A stretch of DNA of 56,948 bases from Cyanobium sp. Cruz-8D1 (lineage in GTDB: Bacteria > Cyanobacteriota > Cyanobacteriia > PCC-6307 > Cyanobiaceae), in assembly GCF_024345975.1 (NCBI RefSeq), contig NZ_JAGQCD010000023.1:1-56948 (forward strand), read 5' to 3'. This document shows positions 1 through 8,275 of this stretch, in pieces. The translations under genes were made by a program, and so were the position numbers. The notes beneath the pieces were generated by a model. The model was not told the origin of the DNA. It did no database searches and saw only the letters and a list, made by a program, of their open reading frames with translations. The first letter of the stretch is position 1; every line of letters begins with the position of its first letter.

Positions 1-76
1 CAACCACGGTGTCTCCGGCGACGCCGGCGTCATCGCCAACAACTACATCGATTACGCCATCAGCGCCCTCGTTTGA
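1..76 (+). CDS. cpcA: Phycocyanin alpha subunit, 3' end only (first cpcA copy)
   Basis: Only the last 24 codons lie in the window, ending with TGA at 74-76. The encoded tail, finishing IDYAISALV, is identical to the end of the complete cpcA at 1945-2433. The identity continues past the stop through the terminator, so positions 1-127 match 2358-2484 base for base. The gene therefore belongs to a second cpcBA copy lying mostly to the left of the window. The product is the alpha subunit of C-phycocyanin, which forms hexameric discs in phycobilisome rods. Confidence 0.93.
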   Translation, partial: NHGVSGDAGVIANNYIDYAISALV

Positions 77-100
77 GTCGCTTCGCTCTTCGATTCCCCT

Positions 101-126
101 GGGTCCCTTCGGGGACCCTTTTTTTT
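101..126 (+). terminator. Rho-independent terminator after first cpcA copy
   Basis: A perfect 7-bp stem (GGGTCCC/GGGACCC) with a TTCG tetraloop is followed by eight T residues. It lies 24 bases after the cpcA stop and is identical to the terminator at 2458-2483. Confidence 0.92.
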
Positions 127-270
127 GGCATTTCCATAACGCGAAGGCCCCGCGCTGGATCGGGCGCTGTAAAGATCGAACAGTCTCGAGAAAGCCTGTG
201 CTGACTTCCTCATAAGATCGAGCCGGTGCACCGTACGCGTGCAGTCCTCCCCCCTTCTGGCCCGCCATCC

Positions 271-1122
271 ATGACCCTCGTCAATGCGCCCTATCTGGGC
301 ATCGAACGCTTCGCGAACGACCGCAACAAGGAAAACTGGTCCAATGCGTCCGATCAGGACAAGAGCACCATCATCCGCACGGTTTATCAGCAGGTGCTCG
401 GTCGTCAATACATCATGGAGAGCGAGCGCCTTGAGGGCGCGGAGTCACTGTTCCGTAACGGCTATCTGAGTGTGCGCGAGTTTGTGCGTGCGGTGGCCAA
501 GAGTGGCCTGTACCGGTCGAAGTTCTTCGAGAATTGCAATCCCTACCATTTCATCGAGCTGAACTTCAAGCATCTGTTGGGCCGCGCCCCCCAGAACAAA
601 GCTGAGATGCTGCATCACTTCACCATCCTGCAGGAAGAGGGTGTGGAAGCTGAGATCGATTCCTATATCGACAGTGCTGAATATCAGGAACGCTTCGGGG
701 AAGAAGTTGTCCCCTATCTGACGGGTTGGGACTACTCAGCCGGCCAGCAGGGGCGTCAGTTCTCCTGGCTGATGCAACTGGCCCGGGGCGCGGCAGCTTC
801 AGTGAAAGGGGATACCGCCGGCACCAACTTCCGACTCGGCAAAGCCCTGCACCAGGACCGTGCCGTTCCGGTGGTGAGCCCCAACGCCAAGGGATCGGCC
901 TACCAGCCCAGCCGGGTGGCCAATGAATCGATCACCAAGATGGCCAAGGGAATCGGCCAGAAGGCCAAAGTGTATCGCATCGAAGTCACCGGACTGAGCG
1001 AGTACCGCCTGCACAAGCGCAGCAACACCGTTCGTTTCGTGCCCTTTGACAAACTGCTGGAGGCCCAGCAGATGATCCACCGCCAGGGTGGCCGTGTCGC
1101 CAGCGTGAGCCCGGTGAACTGA
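271..1122 (+). CDS. cpcC: Phycobilisome rod linker polypeptide (CpcC type)
   Basis: This 283-residue protein is a phycocyanin-associated rod linker that joins phycocyanin hexamers into rods. An N-terminal linker domain (about residues 10-150) carries typical motifs such as YQQVLGRQY, ESLFRNGYLSVREFVRA and HLLGRAP. A C-terminal CpcD-like domain (about 228-283) contains the segment KVYRIEVTGLSEY. ATG at 271 is chosen because the product then begins directly with the conserved MTLVNAP segment; an upstream GTG at 226 would add an unrelated extension. The gene sits between two cpcBA copies and has its own terminator. A paralogue interrupted by a stop codon lies at 39478-40413. It could equally be named CpcH or CpcI in other nomenclatures. 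Confidence 0.93.
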   Translation: MTLVNAPYLGIERFANDRNKENWSNASDQDKSTIIRTVYQQVLGRQYIMESERLEGAESLFRNGYLSVREFVRAVAKSGLYRSKFFENCNPYHFIELNFKHLLGRAPQNKAEMLHHFTILQEEGVEAEIDSYIDSAEYQERFGEEVVPYLTGWDYSAGQQGRQFSWLMQLARGAAASVKGDTAGTNFRLGKALHQDRAVPVVSPNAKGSAYQPSRVANESITKMAKGIGQKAKVYRIEVTGLSEYRLHKRSNTVRFVPFDKLLEAQQMIHRQGGRVASVSPVN

Positions 1123-1156
1123 CCGCAAGGTCGCAGGTTTCTCCTCCACGACTTCA

Positions 1157-1187
1157 CCCCCTCGGCCTCACGCCGAAGGGGGTTTTT
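1157..1187 (+). terminator. Rho-independent terminator after cpcC
   Basis: A GC-rich inverted repeat (CCCCCTCGGC against GCCGAAGGGGG, one bulged A) is followed by TTTTT about 35 bases after the cpcC stop. It separates cpcC from the next cpcBA unit. Confidence 0.8.
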
Positions 1188-1380
1188 CATGGTTTGACTG
1201 CACTCACTTGAGCGCAGAGGAATCGAGCCACTACCGATGACCCTTTGTAAACTTCAGGGATTCTGGAGCCATTCTTTCTGACAATAGGCCCGTGCCCAGC
1301 ACAGGTGAACGTCTTCGGCGTTCCCACCCCCTTACCCACCCAAATCCCGACGTTCGACGTCGAGAACAGGAGCTAACTCA

Positions 1381-1899
1381 ATGTTCGACGCCTTCACCAA
1401 GGTCGTTGCTCAGGCTGATGCCCGCGGCGAATTCCTCAACGCTGGTCAAATCGACGCCCTGGCGTCGATGGTTGCCGAGAGCAACAAGCGTATGGATTCC
1501 GTGAATCGCATCACCTCCAACGCCTCCAAGATCGTCACCAACGCCGCCCGCGAGCTGTTCGATCAACAGCCCGCCCTGATCGCCCCCGGCGGCAACGCTT
1601 ACACCCATCGCCGCATGGCTGCCTGCCTGCGCGACATGGAGATCGTTCTCCGCTACGTCACTTACGCCGTCTTCACCGGTGACGCTTCCGTCCTGGAAGA
1701 TCGCTGCCTCAACGGCCTCCGCGAGACCTACCTGGCCCTCGGCGTCCCCGGCGCTTCCGTGGCCGAAGGCATCCGCAAGATGAAGGACGCCGCCATCGCC
1801 ATCGCCAACGATCGCAACGGCATCACCCAAGGCGACTGCGCCTCCCTGATGTCCGAAATCGGCACCTACTTCGATCGCGCAGCTGCTGCTGTCGCCTGA
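1381..1899 (+). CDS. cpcB: C-phycocyanin beta subunit
   Basis: This is a full-length 172-residue phycocyanin beta chain. The two bilin-binding cysteines are visible as Cys82 (AACLRDMEI) and Cys153 (GDCASLM). Asn72, the residue methylated by CpcM in this family, is present in PGGNAYTHR. The start is supported by an AGGAG ribosome site at 1368-1372, eight bases before the ATG. It pairs with CpcA to form the light-harvesting heterodimer on the thylakoid surface and is co-transcribed with cpcA 45 bases downstream. The roughly 190 bases upstream should hold the operon promoter, but I could not identify convincing -35/-10 boxes. Confidence 0.98.
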   Translation: MFDAFTKVVAQADARGEFLNAGQIDALASMVAESNKRMDSVNRITSNASKIVTNAARELFDQQPALIAPGGNAYTHRRMAACLRDMEIVLRYVTYAVFTGDASVLEDRCLNGLRETYLALGVPGASVAEGIRKMKDAAIAIANDRNGITQGDCASLMSEIGTYFDRAAAAVA

Positions 1900-1944
1900 T
1901 CGCGCTTCCTCTTCCGGTTCTCCTTCCCACCCAACCCCCTTCTC

Positions 1945-2433
1945 ATGAAGACTCCCCTCACCGAGGCCGTCGCAGCCGCTGATTCCCAGGGCCGCTTCCT
2001 GTCCAACACCGAGCTCAACGCTGCCTTCGGTCGCTTCGAGCGCGCCAAGAACGCCCTGGAAGCTGCCAAGGCCCTCACCGCCAACGCCGACTCCCTGGTG
2101 AACGGCGCCGCCCAGGCCGTCTACAACAAGTTCCCCTACACCACCCAGATGCAGGGGAGCAACTACGCCTCCGACGCCCGCGGCAAGGCCAAGTGTGCCC
2201 GTGACATCGGCTACTACCTCCGCATGGTCACCTACTGCCTCGTCGCTGGTGGCACCGGCCCCATGGATGAGTACCTCGTGGCCGGTCTCGACGAGATCAA
2301 CCGCACCTTCGAGCTCTCCCCCTCCTGGTACGTGGAAGCCCTGACCTACATCAAGGCCAACCACGGTGTCTCCGGCGACGCCGGCGTCATCGCCAACAAC
2401 TACATCGATTACGCCATCAGCGCCCTCGTTTGA
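1945..2433 (+). CDS. cpcA: C-phycocyanin alpha subunit (complete copy)
   Basis: This complete 162-residue alpha chain opens with [18 protein letters not shown] and has one phycocyanobilin-binding cysteine at residue 83 (KCARDIGYY). It lies 45 bases after cpcB. Chromophore attachment to this cysteine requires the CpcE/CpcF lyase encoded just downstream. The last 24 codons and the following terminator are identical to those of the copy that begins the window. The codons are strongly GC-ending, as expected for a very highly expressed gene. Confidence 0.98.
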   Translation: MKTPLTEAVAAADSQGRFLSNTELNAAFGRFERAKNALEAAKALTANADSLVNGAAQAVYNKFPYTTQMQGSNYASDARGKAKCARDIGYYLRMVTYCLVAGGTGPMDEYLVAGLDEINRTFELSPSWYVEALTYIKANHGVSGDAGVIANNYIDYAISALV

Positions 2434-2457
2434 GTCGCTTCGCTCTTCGATTCCCCT

Positions 2458-2483
2458 GGGTCCCTTCGGGGACCCTTTTTTTT
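2458..2483 (+). terminator. Rho-independent terminator between cpcA and cpcE
   Basis: The 7-bp stem GGGTCCC/GGGACCC with TTCG loop and eight Ts is the same as the copy at 101-126. It lies 70 bases upstream of the cpcE start, so the lyase genes are either read through at low level or have their own promoter. Confidence 0.92.
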
Positions 2484-2552
2484 GAGCTGATTCCCCCTGG
2501 CCGCGGGGGTGGCAGCATTCCCCCATTCCCTTCTTCGAGCGTTATCAAGCCC

Positions 2553-3374
2553 ATGGCCGGTAACGGTGAACCGATCAGTGAAGCCGAAGCCCTGGAGCAA
2601 TTGCGCCAGACCGACGACCAATCGGGCCAGTACTACGCGGCCTGGTGGCTGGGGCGCATGCGCAGCCGCCATCCCGAGGCCGTGCCCCTGCTGCTGGCGG
2701 CCCTCCGCCAGCGCCAGCCACGGGATGTCGGCGCCGGCGTGGAGCACAACGCCGTGGCCCGCAATGCCGCTAGGGCCCTGGGCAAGATCGCCGATGGGCG
2801 GGCGGTGAGCGAGTTGCTGGTGGTGCTCGACGATGCCGACGACGGCCTGCGGGAGGCCGCGGCCCGTGCCCTGGGCGAGCTTCGAGCGGTAGAAGCGGTG
2901 CCGCTCCTGACCCGCCGCCTGGCCAGCGGGCCCGACGTCGCCGGCGCCAACCGCAGCGACAGCCCGCGGCTGCAGGAACCCTGCGAGGCGCTGCTGGAGG
3001 CCCTGGGGGCGATCGGCGTGGCCGAACCGGACGTCCTGGCCGTGATCGAGCCCTTCACCGGCCATGGGCGCCCCCTGGTCCGCAGTGCCGCCTGCCGGGC
3101 CCTGCTGCAGCTCACCGGAGAGACGGCCTGGGCCGACGAGCTGCTCCAGCTGCTGCAGCACCCCCAGCTGCAGGTGCGCCGTGCGGCCCTGATGGATCTG
3201 GGGGCGGTGGGATGGCGTCCCGCCCTCGAGCCCATCCGGCGCACCTTGGCCGAGAACAGTCTCAAACTGATCGCCCTGCGGGGACTGGTGGAGAACGGCA
3301 GCGGCAGCGCGTCGGGCAGCGAGACGGGCAGCGATGATGAGGCCGTGCTGATGGCGATGGACGCCCTGCTCTGA
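2553..3374 (+). CDS. cpcE: Phycocyanobilin lyase alpha subunit CpcE
   Basis: This 273-residue HEAT/PBS-lyase repeat protein is the CpcE half of the heterodimeric lyase that attaches phycocyanobilin to the CpcA cysteine. Family hallmarks include SGQYYAAWWLGRMR near the N-terminus and repeated Ala/Leu-rich helix pairs such as VARNAARALGKIADGRAV. The start at 2553 is preferred because the open frame upstream runs through the cpcA stop and the terminator. The stop overlaps the first base of the cpcF ATG, so translation is probably coupled. Confidence 0.95.
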   Translation: MAGNGEPISEAEALEQLRQTDDQSGQYYAAWWLGRMRSRHPEAVPLLLAALRQRQPRDVGAGVEHNAVARNAARALGKIADGRAVSELLVVLDDADDGLREAAARALGELRAVEAVPLLTRRLASGPDVAGANRSDSPRLQEPCEALLEALGAIGVAEPDVLAVIEPFTGHGRPLVRSAACRALLQLTGETAWADELLQLLQHPQLQVRRAALMDLGAVGWRPALEPIRRTLAENSLKLIALRGLVENGSGSASGSETGSDDEAVLMAMDALL

Positions 3375-4036
3375 TGACGGCCGCAAGCGGAGATTCCAGG
3401 CTCGCCGCCGATCGGATCCGGGCCTTCGAGCTGGCCGGCAGTGCGGAGGAACTTGTGCTGGCCACCCGCCGGCTGATCGCCTGCGACGACCCCCTGGCCA
3501 CCGTGCCCCACCTGGTCCAGGTGCTGGGGTTCAACAATCCGGGAGCGGCCGTGGCCGCCGTGGACGGGCTGATCGCCCTTGGCCCGGCCGCCGTGGGGCC
3601 CTTGCTGGCCAATCTCGATGCCCACAACTACGGCGCCCGGGCCTGGGCCGTGCGGGCGCTGGCGGGGATCGGCGACATCCGCGGGCTGGACGTGCTCGAG
3701 GACGCCCTAGCCACCGACGTCGGCCCCAGCGTGCGCCGGGCCGCCGCCAGGGGTCTGGGGGCCCTGCGGTTGGAGTCTCTGTCTGTGGAGGAACGGCAGC
3801 AGGTGCGTGAGCGCTGCCTGGCGGGCCTCGAGAGCGGCCTTGGCGATGGTGAATGGGTCGTGCGCTATGCCGTGGCGGTGGGGCTCGAGGGGCTGGCCCT
3901 GCCCCTGCCCCCGGGCCATCCCCACAGCGATCGGGCCGAGGCAAGCCTGGGGCAGCTCCTGGATCCGGAACGGGAGGACACGCTGGTGGTGCGCCTGAGG
4001 GCCGGTGTGGCCCTGAAACGCGTGAACGCCCGATGA
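3374..4036 (+). CDS. cpcF: Phycocyanobilin lyase beta subunit CpcF
   Basis: This 220-residue HEAT-repeat protein is CpcF, the partner of CpcE in bilin attachment to CpcA. The repeats include NYGARAWAVRALAGIGD and VGPSVRRAAARGLGAL, and the length suits the family. Its ATG overlaps the cpcE stop by one base. Its own stop overlaps the next ATG as ATGA, so cpcE, cpcF and the phosphatase gene form a tightly coupled unit. Confidence 0.95.
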   Translation: MTAASGDSRLAADRIRAFELAGSAEELVLATRRLIACDDPLATVPHLVQVLGFNNPGAAVAAVDGLIALGPAAVGPLLANLDAHNYGARAWAVRALAGIGDIRGLDVLEDALATDVGPSVRRAAARGLGALRLESLSVEERQQVRERCLAGLESGLGDGEWVVRYAVAVGLEGLALPLPPGHPHSDRAEASLGQLLDPEREDTLVVRLRAGVALKRVNAR

Positions 4037-4554
4037 CCACCCCCCCTGAGCCGCCCTCCCCTGTCGCCATGGAACGCCCCACCAGCCTCCTGTTCGTCTG
4101 CCTCGGCAACATCTGCCGCTCCCCAGCCGCCGAGGGGGTCTTCCTGCACCTGATCGGGCTCCAGGGACTGGAGGACGCCTTCAGGGTGGATTCCGCCGGC
4201 ACCGGCGACTGGCACGTGGGACGGCCCGCCGACGAGCGCATGCGCACCGCCGCCGCCCGGCGGGGCATCGCCCTGCCCAGCCGGGCCCGCCAGATCAGCC
4301 GCAGCGACCTGAGCCGCTTCGATCACGTGCTGACGATGGACCGGCAGAACCTGAAGGCGGTGCGAAGCCTGGCCGGGGGAGGGGAGGGCACAGCTGAGAT
4401 CGGCCCCCTCACCCGGTACTGCCGTCGCCACAACATCGAAGAGGTGCCCGATCCCTATTACGGCGGTGAGGAGGGCTTCGATCGGGTGCTGGACCTGCTG
4501 GAGGACGCCTGCGGGGGCCTGATCGAGACCTTGAAGGCTGAACGAGCAAGCTAG
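4033..4554 (+). CDS. Low-molecular-weight protein tyrosine phosphatase
   Basis: This 173-residue protein has the LMW-PTP P-loop CLGNICRSP, with nucleophile Cys23 and Arg29, and the distal general-acid loop DPYYGG with Asp140. Both catalytic elements are intact. The family hydrolyses phosphotyrosine in cytoplasmic proteins and often antagonises bacterial tyrosine kinases. The start overlaps the cpcF stop by four bases (ATGA); a second ATG at 4069 would remove a Pro-rich leader. Coupling to the lyase genes is suggestive, but the target is unknown. Confidence 0.93.
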   Translation: MTTPPEPPSPVAMERPTSLLFVCLGNICRSPAAEGVFLHLIGLQGLEDAFRVDSAGTGDWHVGRPADERMRTAAARRGIALPSRARQISRSDLSRFDHVLTMDRQNLKAVRSLAGGGEGTAEIGPLTRYCRRHNIEEVPDPYYGGEEGFDRVLDLLEDACGGLIETLKAERAS

Positions 4555-4565
4555 GGCTTAGGGGC

Positions 4566-6134
4566 TTAGGGGGCTCCGGAGGGCCCAGGGCCCGGCCAGG
4601 CCTCCTCCGGCACCCGCTCTCGGAACAGATCCACCAGGTGCTGGATCACGGCATCGATGCCGAGGCCGTCGGTGACCAGCTCCACCGCATCGGCCGCCTG
4701 ACCCAGGGGGGCCTCGGCCCGGGTGGAATCCAGGTGATCACGCTCGGCGATCTGGGCTTCCAGTTCCGCCAGGGGCGGCACGGCGAAGCCGCGCTGGGCC
4801 AGATCCGCCGCCCGGCGGCGGGCCCGCTCCGCCACCGTGGCGGTGAGGAACACCTTGCATTCCGCCTGCGGGAAAACGGCGGTGCCGATGTCGCGCCCTT
4901 CGGCCACCAATCCGCCCCGCTGGCCCATGGCCTGCTGCTGCGCGGTGAGGGAGGCCCGGACACAGGCATGGGCCGCCACGGTGGACACCATGGCGGTGAC
5001 CTCAGGGCCGCGGATCGCCTCGCTCACCTCGTGGCCATTCACCCGCACCCGCTGCTCCCCGCCGGCATCGCTCTCCAACTGCAGATCGAGGTCGTCGAGC
5101 AGCGGGGCGATGGCGGCGGGATCGGCCGGGTCCACACCCTGATGCAGCACCCACCAGGTGAGGGCCCGGTACATGGCGCCGGTGTCGAGATAGAGCAGAC
5201 CCAGGCGGCGGGCGAAGGCCCGGGTCACGGTGCTCTTGCCCGCCCCGGCGGGGCCATCGATGGCGACGATCGGCGGGCGTTGCATCAGAAAAACATGGTC
5301 GATCAGCCGGGTGCTGCCGCAACGGGCGGCCGCGGCCAACAGGGAGATCCCGCCGGCGGCGGTCACGGGGCTCAGGGTAGAGGGCTGCACGAGCTGCACG
5401 TACTCCACCGCCAGGCCCGCCATCTCCAGGGCGCTGCCGACCGAGGCCGTCAGCAGCGCCGCGCTGGTGGTTCCCCCGCGCCAGAGTCTCTGCGCCGCTC
5501 CCAGGGCCGCGGGCAGGGCCGCCGCCTGAACGCGCTCGCTGGCGCCCAGGTAGCGATGGCGGGAACTGCAGGCCAGCCCATCGGCCTCCCGCACGGTGGC
5601 GCAGCCCTGCACCGTCACCGGCAGGGCCAGGTCGGCCAGCACGCGGCGCAGGATCGTGAGCTGCTGCCAGTCCTTCTCCCCGAGCAGGAGGCGATCGGGG
5701 CGCACCAGGGCCAGCAGCCGGCAGACCACCGTGGCCACACCCTCAAAATGGCCGGGCCGACCGGGACCGCACAGGGACTGCCGCAGCGCGGCCGGTGGAA
5801 CCACCCCGGTGAGCTGGGCCTCACCGCCGGGGAACAATTCCGCCACCGATGGGGCAAACAGGGCCTCGGCACCGGCCGCCTCCCCCAGGGCGGCATCGGC
5901 GGCCAGATCCCTGGGGTAGCGGTCGAAATCCCCGGACGGTCCGAACTGGAGCGGGTTGACGAACACGCTGAGCAGGACCGCCGGCCGGCCTGCGGGCACG
6001 GCTTCGCAAGCCCGGTGCAGCAACTGTTGGTGGCCGGCATGCAGGCTGCCCATGGTGGGGACGAAGTGGAGCGGCCGGCCGGCCTGCTCACGGCACCAGT
6101 CGTTCAGCTCAGCCCTGGTCTGAAGCAGTCGCAC
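4566..6134 (-). CDS. panC-cmk: Bifunctional pantoate-beta-alanine ligase / cytidylate kinase
   Basis: This cyanobacterial fusion has two enzymes. The N-terminal PanC part (about residues 1-270), with the ATP-binding motif VPTMGSLHAGH, makes pantothenate from pantoate and beta-alanine. The C-terminal CMP kinase part (from about residue 285) has the P-loop GPAGAGKST followed by LYLDTGAMYRAL. I favour the GTG at 6134, which gives the family-like opening MRLLQTRAELNDW. The alternative ATG at 6155 would add seven residues but lies inside the stem of a strong hairpin. The gene converges on the phosphatase gene with an 11-base gap. Confidence 0.95.
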   Translation of the reverse strand: MRLLQTRAELNDWCREQAGRPLHFVPTMGSLHAGHQQLLHRACEAVPAGRPAVLLSVFVNPLQFGPSGDFDRYPRDLAADAALGEAAGAEALFAPSVAELFPGGEAQLTGVVPPAALRQSLCGPGRPGHFEGVATVVCRLLALVRPDRLLLGEKDWQQLTILRRVLADLALPVTVQGCATVREADGLACSSRHRYLGASERVQAAALPAALGAAQRLWRGGTTSAALLTASVGSALEMAGLAVEYVQLVQPSTLSPVTAAGGISLLAAAARCGSTRLIDHVFLMQRPPIVAIDGPAGAGKSTVTRAFARRLGLLYLDTGAMYRALTWWVLHQGVDPADPAAIAPLLDDLDLQLESDAGGEQRVRVNGHEVSEAIRGPEVTAMVSTVAAHACVRASLTAQQQAMGQRGGLVAEGRDIGTAVFPQAECKVFLTATVAERARRRAADLAQRGFAVPPLAELEAQIAERDHLDSTRAEAPLGQAADAVELVTDGLGIDAVIQHLVDLFRERVPEEAWPGPGPSGAP

Positions 6135-6148
6135 CGGCAAAGAATGAA

Positions 6149-6177
6149 AGCCCATCCGCCAATCTGGCGGATGGGCT
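6149..6177 (-). terminator. 12-bp perfect hairpin, probable rlpA terminator
   Basis: The arms AGCCCATCCGCC and GGCGGATGGGCT are perfectly complementary around a five-base loop. Read on the minus strand, the stem is followed by TTCATTCTTT, a weak U-tract. It lies between the rlpA stop and panC-cmk, and the possible upstream ATG of panC falls in its descending arm. Confidence 0.65.
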
Positions 6178-6213
6178 GAACGGACGAAGGCCAGTCGGAG
6201 ACGACAGGAACGC

Positions 6214-6708
6214 TCAGGGCAGCACTTCGAGCTTCACCTGGGCAACGCCACTGGCGGTGAGGCCCAGTTCCTGGGCGGCTCCGTGGGCCAGGTCGATCAC
6301 CCGGTTGCCGTGGAAAGGACCACGGTCATTGATGCGCACCACGGTGGAACGTCCGTTCCAGAGGTTGGTGACGCGCACCTTGGTGCCGAAAGGAAGGGTG
6401 CGATGGGCAGCGGTGAGCGTGCCGGGGCGGAAGACTTCGCCGCTGGCGGTGCGGTTGCCGAAGAAGCCAGGGCCGTACCAGCTGGCCTGACCGGTGCTCA
6501 CCGTGCCGGCGGAGGCGATCAGATTGCTCGCCGTGGGAAGGGTGCGGATGTCCTCGACGAAGCGGTCCCAGGTGGAGGGAAAGTCGGCGGGGCGGATGGC
6601 AACGGAACTCCCTGGGGCCTGCAGGGCAGTAAGGGAGCCGGCCTGGGCCGGAGCGATGCTGCTGGTGAAGAGGAGGGCGGCGGCGCCCAGGAGTTGAGTG
6701 ACTCGCAT
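6214..6708 (-). CDS. Secreted RlpA-like double-psi beta-barrel protein
   Basis: This 164-residue protein starts with a signal peptide ending near PAQA. A double-psi beta-barrel follows, from about residue 73 (ASWYGPGFFGNRTASGEVF) to the C-terminus, with AAHRTLPFGTKVRVTN and INDRGPF. RlpA proteins bind or cleave peptidoglycan glycan strands in the periplasm. The catalytic Asp context INDRGPF is present; a SPOR domain is absent, as is usual for short cyanobacterial members. The ATG at 6708 is chosen because it places the signal peptide at the N-terminus. Confidence 0.9.
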   Translation of the reverse strand: MRVTQLLGAAALLFTSSIAPAQAGSLTALQAPGSSVAIRPADFPSTWDRFVEDIRTLPTASNLIASAGTVSTGQASWYGPGFFGNRTASGEVFRPGTLTAAHRTLPFGTKVRVTNLWNGRSTVVRINDRGPFHGNRVIDLAHGAAQELGLTASGVAQVKLEVLP

Positions 6709-7133
6709 GACAAGCGAAAGACACCGGCGGAGCACGTGATCAAGGAATGGAGTGTCCTGATCACGGCATTCGGGCATTGACGTCAACCCAGCCAAAAAGG
6801 GTGGTGATGGAGTCGAACGCGACCGAAATGGCCAGGCGAATTCCTAAGAAAAAATGACGACCCAGGAAAACTATCCGAATTGCGCAGGGCTCCAATGCGC
6901 TGCAGACAGACCTCTGCACCGATCAGTTTTCTTCATCTTTGCCACCCTTCCTGCCGTCCACTGGCCTCACTGGCCCACCGGCGCTAGCGAAACATCAGCG
7001 AATTTGATCCATGACATAAGCCGAGGCGATGGGAACATGGGTCAATCCCACGATTGTCCATGCCCCGGGCTCTCCGGGCGAGCCCCGCCGCCCCATGCCG
7101 ATGCAGGATCGGTGCAGCGCTGACCCTTGCCCC
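6709..7133. other. Divergent intergenic region between rlpA and purM
   Basis: These 425 bases are comparatively AT-richer than the genes on either side. A palindromic decamer TTGACGTCAA lies at 6777-6786. It could supply a -35 element for either direction, but I see no matching -10 box. No convincing riboswitch, tRNA or small gene is visible. Confidence 0.5.
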
Positions 7134-8168
7134 ATGGACTACCGCTCTGCCGGCGTGGACGTCGCCGCCGGCCGCGCCTTCGTTGAACGCATCAGAACCA
7201 GTGTCGAGACAACCCGGCGACCGGAGGTGATCGGTGGACTGGGGGGCTTCGGCGGTCTCTGCCGTCTGCCGGCCGGCATGAAACGTCCCTTGCTGGTGGC
7301 CGGCACCGATGGGGTGGGCACCAAGCTCGAGCTCGCCCAAGCCCATGGCGCCCACCACGGGGTAGGCCTGGATCTGGTGGCGATGTGCGTCAACGACGTG
7401 ATCACCAGCGGCGCGGACCCGCTCTTCTTCCTGGATTACATCGCCACCGGCAAGCTCGGCCCCGAGGCCATGGCCGAAGTGGTGGACGGCATCGCCGACG
7501 GTTGCCGCCAGAGCGGCTGCGCCCTGCTGGGGGGCGAAACCGCCGAGATGCCTGGCTTCTACGGCGCCGGCCGCTACGACCTCGCCGGGTTCTGCGTGGC
7601 GGTGGTGGAGGAGGAGGAACGGATCGACGGGGCCAGGGTGAGCGCGGGAGACCGGATCGTGGCGGTGGCCAGCAGCGGCGTCCACAGCAATGGCTTCAGC
7701 CTGGTGCGGCGCATCCTGGAGGCCGAAGCCGTCGACGCCGCCACCCTGTTGCCGGCAACCGGGCAAGGACTGATCGAGGCCCTGCTGACCCCGACACTTC
7801 TGTATGCCTCGCTGGTGAAGGACCTGCGCCGATCCGGGCTGCCACTCCACGCCATGGCCCATATCACCGGTGGCGGCTTGCCCGAGAACCTGCCCCGCTG
7901 CCTGCCTCCGGGGGTCCATGCCGTGGTCGACCCGGACAGCTGGGAGCGTCCGCCCCTGTTCCGCTGGCTGCAGGAGCGGGGCCAGGTGCCGGAGGCCGAT
8001 CTGTGGAACACTTTCAACCTGGGGGTCGGTTTCTGCCTGGTGGTGCCAGAGGCGGCCTTGCCTGGCATCATCAGTATCTGCCGGTCCTCGGGCCATCAGG
8101 CCTGGGAACTCGGCAGGATCGCGGCAGGTGAGCCAGGGGAGCCCCCCCTGGCCGGATTGCCGCACTGA
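7134..8168 (+). CDS. purM: Phosphoribosylformylglycinamidine cyclo-ligase (AIR synthetase)
   Basis: This 344-residue enzyme carries out the fifth step of purine synthesis, closing FGAM to aminoimidazole ribotide with ATP. Family motifs are present in order: YRSAGVD at the N-terminus, [58 protein letters not shown] and [16 protein letters not shown] at 7134 gives the standard PurM beginning; upstream alternatives would add an unrelated Pro-rich leader. Confidence 0.97.
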   Translation: MDYRSAGVDVAAGRAFVERIRTSVETTRRPEVIGGLGGFGGLCRLPAGMKRPLLVAGTDGVGTKLELAQAHGAHHGVGLDLVAMCVNDVITSGADPLFFLDYIATGKLGPEAMAEVVDGIADGCRQSGCALLGGETAEMPGFYGAGRYDLAGFCVAVVEEEERIDGARVSAGDRIVAVASSGVHSNGFSLVRRILEAEAVDAATLLPATGQGLIEALLTPTLLYASLVKDLRRSGLPLHAMAHITGGGLPENLPRCLPPGVHAVVDPDSWERPPLFRWLQERGQVPEADLWNTFNLGVGFCLVVPEAALPGIISICRSSGHQAWELGRIAAGEPGEPPLAGLPH

Positions 8169-8275
8169 AGCGACGGCGGTCCAGAACCCGCCCATGTCCC
8201 TAGGGTCATTCGCGTGATTTCCGTCACGACCAGACCGCTCTCGCTCCCAAGACGCTCCCAAGATTTCGTTGCCCG

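Noticed and set aside
1378-2526. Long minus-strand frame opposite cpcBA
   Set aside because: Val/Gly-rich mirror of the strongly biased phycocyanin codons.
4553-4575. Short direct repeats GGCTTAGGG between the phosphatase and panC-cmk genes
   Set aside because: Two units only, partly coding-end sequence; no evidence of a functional repeat.
4638-6179. Long plus-strand frame opposite panC-cmk
   Set aside because: Repetitive Gly/Arg/His composition without a recognisable fold; shadow of the real gene.
6777-6786. Palindrome TTGACGTCAA as a promoter
   Set aside because: No -10 element at 16-19 bases on either strand.
6984-8261. Long minus-strand frame opposite purM
   Set aside because: No domain or start signals; shadow of purM.
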